Shown one piece after another: positions 62,745-64,000 of a stretch of 64,000 nt of DNA (position 1 is its first letter; each line of letters opens with the position of its first letter). The translations under genes and the position numbers were made by a program. Source of the stretch: Hyphomicrobiales bacterium (GTDB lineage: Bacteria > Pseudomonadota > Alphaproteobacteria > Rhizobiales > Rhizobiaceae); assembly GCA_900466575.1 (NCBI GenBank), contig UBMP01000015.1:82704-146703 (forward strand), in the 5' to 3' direction. Under the pieces are notes generated by a model. That model saw only the letters and a list, made by a program, of their open reading frames with translations, was not told the DNA's origin and searched no databases.

Positions 62745-64000
62745 ATGACACTGGATCTTGCTGCCTTTGCAAAAGACAAAGGCATCAAATATTTCATGAT
62801 CAGTTATACCGATCTTTTCGGCGGCCAGCGGGCCAAACTGGTCCCCGCCGAGGCGATCGAGGACATGCAGAAGGATGGCGCGGGCTTTGCCGGTTTCGCC
62901 ACCTGGCTCGACCTGACGCCCGCCCATCCCGATCTTTTCGCCGTTCCCGATCCGTCTTCCGTGATCCAGCTTCCCTGGAAAAAGGACGTCGCCTGGGTTG
63001 CCGCCGACTGCATGATGGAGGACCAGCCGGTTGAACAGGCGCCGCGTGTCGTCCTGAAAAAGCTGATCGCCGAGGCTGCCGGCGAAGGACTGCGGGTCAA
63101 GACGGGCGTGGAGCCGGAATTCTTCCTGATTTCGCCGGATGGCACGAAAATCTCGGACGAATTCGACAGCGCGGAGAAGCCCTGCTACGACCAGCAGGCG
63201 GTCATGCGCCGCTATGATGTCATCGCCGAGATCTGCGATTACATGCTGGAACTGGGGTGGAAGCCCTATCAGAACGACCACGAAGATGCGAATGGCCAGT
63301 TCGAAATGAACTGGGAATATGACGACGCGCTCCAGACCGCCGACAAGCATTCCTTCTTCAAGTTCATGGTCAAGTCGGTGGCCGAAAAGCATGGGCTTCG
63401 CGCCACCTTCATGCCGAAGCCGTTCAAGGGGCTGACGGGCAACGGGTGCCACGCGCATATCTCGGTCTGGGATCTGGAGGGCGGGGTCAACGCCTTTGCC
63501 GACAAGAGCATGCCGTTCGGTCTTTCCGCCAAGGGCAAGACCTTCCTGGGTGGCATCATGAAACATGCTTCCGCGCTGGCCGCCGTGACCAATCCGACGG
63601 TCAATTCCTACAAGCGCATCAATGCGCCGCGCACCGTCTCGGGCGCAACATGGGCTCCGAACACCGTGACCTGGACCGGTAACAACCGCACCCATATGGT
63701 GCGCGTGCCCGGACCCGGCCGCTTCGAACTGCGCCTGCCGGATGGCGCGGTGAACCCCTATCTGCTGCAGGCGATCATCATCGCTGCCGGTTTGTCCGGT
63801 CTCCGCTCGCAGGCGGATCCCGGGCCCCATTACGATATCGATATGTACCGCGAAGGCCATACGGTCAAAGATGCGCCGAAGCTGCCGCTCAATCTTCTCG
63901 ATGCGCTGCGGGAATACGAGAAGGATGCCGAACTGCAGAATGCGCTCGGTCCTGAATTCTCCAAGGCCTATCTGAAGCTCAAGCACCAGGAATGGAATGC
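62745..64000 (+). CDS. glnT: GlnT-type glutamine synthetase / gamma-glutamylmethylamide synthetase (partial)
   Basis: The gene runs off the right edge; 418 codons are visible of an expected 435 or so. It is a glutamine-synthetase-superfamily enzyme with the metal/glutamate-binding stretch GVEPEFFLI (about 121-129), NGQFEMNWEY, the GS signature NGCHAHISVWD (about 233-243) and the late RFELRLPDGAVNPYL. AAAGGGGAA precedes the start. In the N-methylglutamate pathway the homologous GmaS joins methylamine to glutamate, and its place after glxBCD fits; rhizobial GlnT is also reported as an atypical glutamine synthetase. Both readings are open. Confidence 0.85.
   Translation, partial: MTLDLAAFAKDKGIKYFMISYTDLFGGQRAKLVPAEAIEDMQKDGAGFAGFATWLDLTPAHPDLFAVPDPSSVIQLPWKKDVAWVAADCMMEDQPVEQAPRVVLKKLIAEAAGEGLRVKTGVEPEFFLISPDGTKISDEFDSAEKPCYDQQAVMRRYDVIAEICDYMLELGWKPYQNDHEDANGQFEMNWEYDDALQTADKHSFFKFMVKSVAEKHGLRATFMPKPFKGLTGNGCHAHISVWDLEGGVNAFADKSMPFGLSAKGKTFLGGIMKHASALAAVTNPTVNSYKRINAPRTVSGATWAPNTVTWTGNNRTHMVRVPGPGRFELRLPDGAVNPYLLQAIIIAAGLSGLRSQADPGPHYDIDMYREGHTVKDAPKLPLNLLDALREYEKDAELQNALGPEFSKAYLKLKHQEWN

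Noticed and set aside
60750..63986. A 1078-codon open frame on the minus strand across glxC, glxD and glnT
   Set aside because: It is antisense to three genes with clear family motifs and good ribosome-binding sites. Strong codon bias (few TTA, CTA and TCA codons) leaves the reverse frame open by chance. The translated sequence has no domain-like pattern.

Overview
The window looks like chromosome or large-replicon DNA from an alphaproteobacterium of the Rhizobiaceae/Hyphomicrobiales type. The reasons are high GC, dense operons with ATGA overlaps, a rhizobial glxA/glxBCD/glnT block, Liv- and Rbs-type ABC transporters, and a pseudoazurin beside an NnrR-like regulator. This is an inference from gene content; there is no rRNA here to settle it. 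I saw no tRNA, rRNA, IS element, phage gene or CRISPR array.

Layout. (1) 0.2-1.8 kb: pseudoazurin, a small DUF1858 redox protein and an NnrR-like Crp/Fnr regulator, with two TTG-N8-CAA boxes between the first two. (2) 2.2-7.8 kb: a cytoplasmic GH15 glucoamylase, 6-phosphogluconate dehydrogenase, glucose-6-phosphate dehydrogenase and a ROK/polyphosphate-glucokinase-like kinase; together they take glucans through glucose 6-phosphate into the oxidative pentose phosphate pathway. (3) 7.8-16.9 kb: a minus-strand catabolic operon (DAD-type cupin dioxygenase, SDR, full Liv-type ABC transporter, zinc alcohol dehydrogenase) divergent from an unusual XylR_N/V4R regulator whose AAA+ domain has lost the sigma-54 contact motif. 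(4) 17-24 kb: a branched-chain keto acid dehydrogenase operon (two small ORFs, mmsB, bkdA1A2B, lpdV) divergent from an Lrp/AsnC regulator. (5) 24-28.5 kb: IPMDH/tartrate-dehydrogenase-like enzyme, SDR, aldehyde dehydrogenase and LysR regulator. (6) 28.7-35.5 kb: a ribose-type ABC transporter operon with two SMP-30/strictosidine-synthase-like proteins, one fused to a permease.

(7) 35.8-52.8 kb is the most interesting part. A hybrid MEDS-BTAD regulator is followed by a cytochrome P450, a split PEP-synthase-like phosphotransferase (ATP-grasp subunit plus phosphohistidine-swivel subunit, as in phenylphosphate synthase or CreHI), two HD-domain phosphohydrolase-like proteins, an aldehyde dehydrogenase, an SDR, a putidaredoxin-type ferredoxin and its reductase. 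This is the parts list of the Cre alkylphenol system (phosphorylate the phenol, oxidise the alkyl group with a P450, remove the phosphate). Immediately downstream is a complete toluene/phenol-type diiron monooxygenase operon in the order tmoABCDEF, followed by a DUF5519 protein and another ferredoxin. The two operons share a 29-bp upstream motif (22/29 identical). My reading is a toluene-to-p-cresol-to-4-hydroxybenzoate route in which a Cre-like module replaces the flavocytochrome p-cresol methylhydroxylase; the substrate is inferred, not shown.

(8) 52.8-64 kb: soxBDAG (or mgdABCD) on the minus strand, divergent from a GlxA/AraC regulator, an XRE-cupin regulator, glxBCD (mgsABC) and glnT (gmaS-like), which is cut by the window end. 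This fits the N-methylglutamate pathway for methylated amines or sarcosine.
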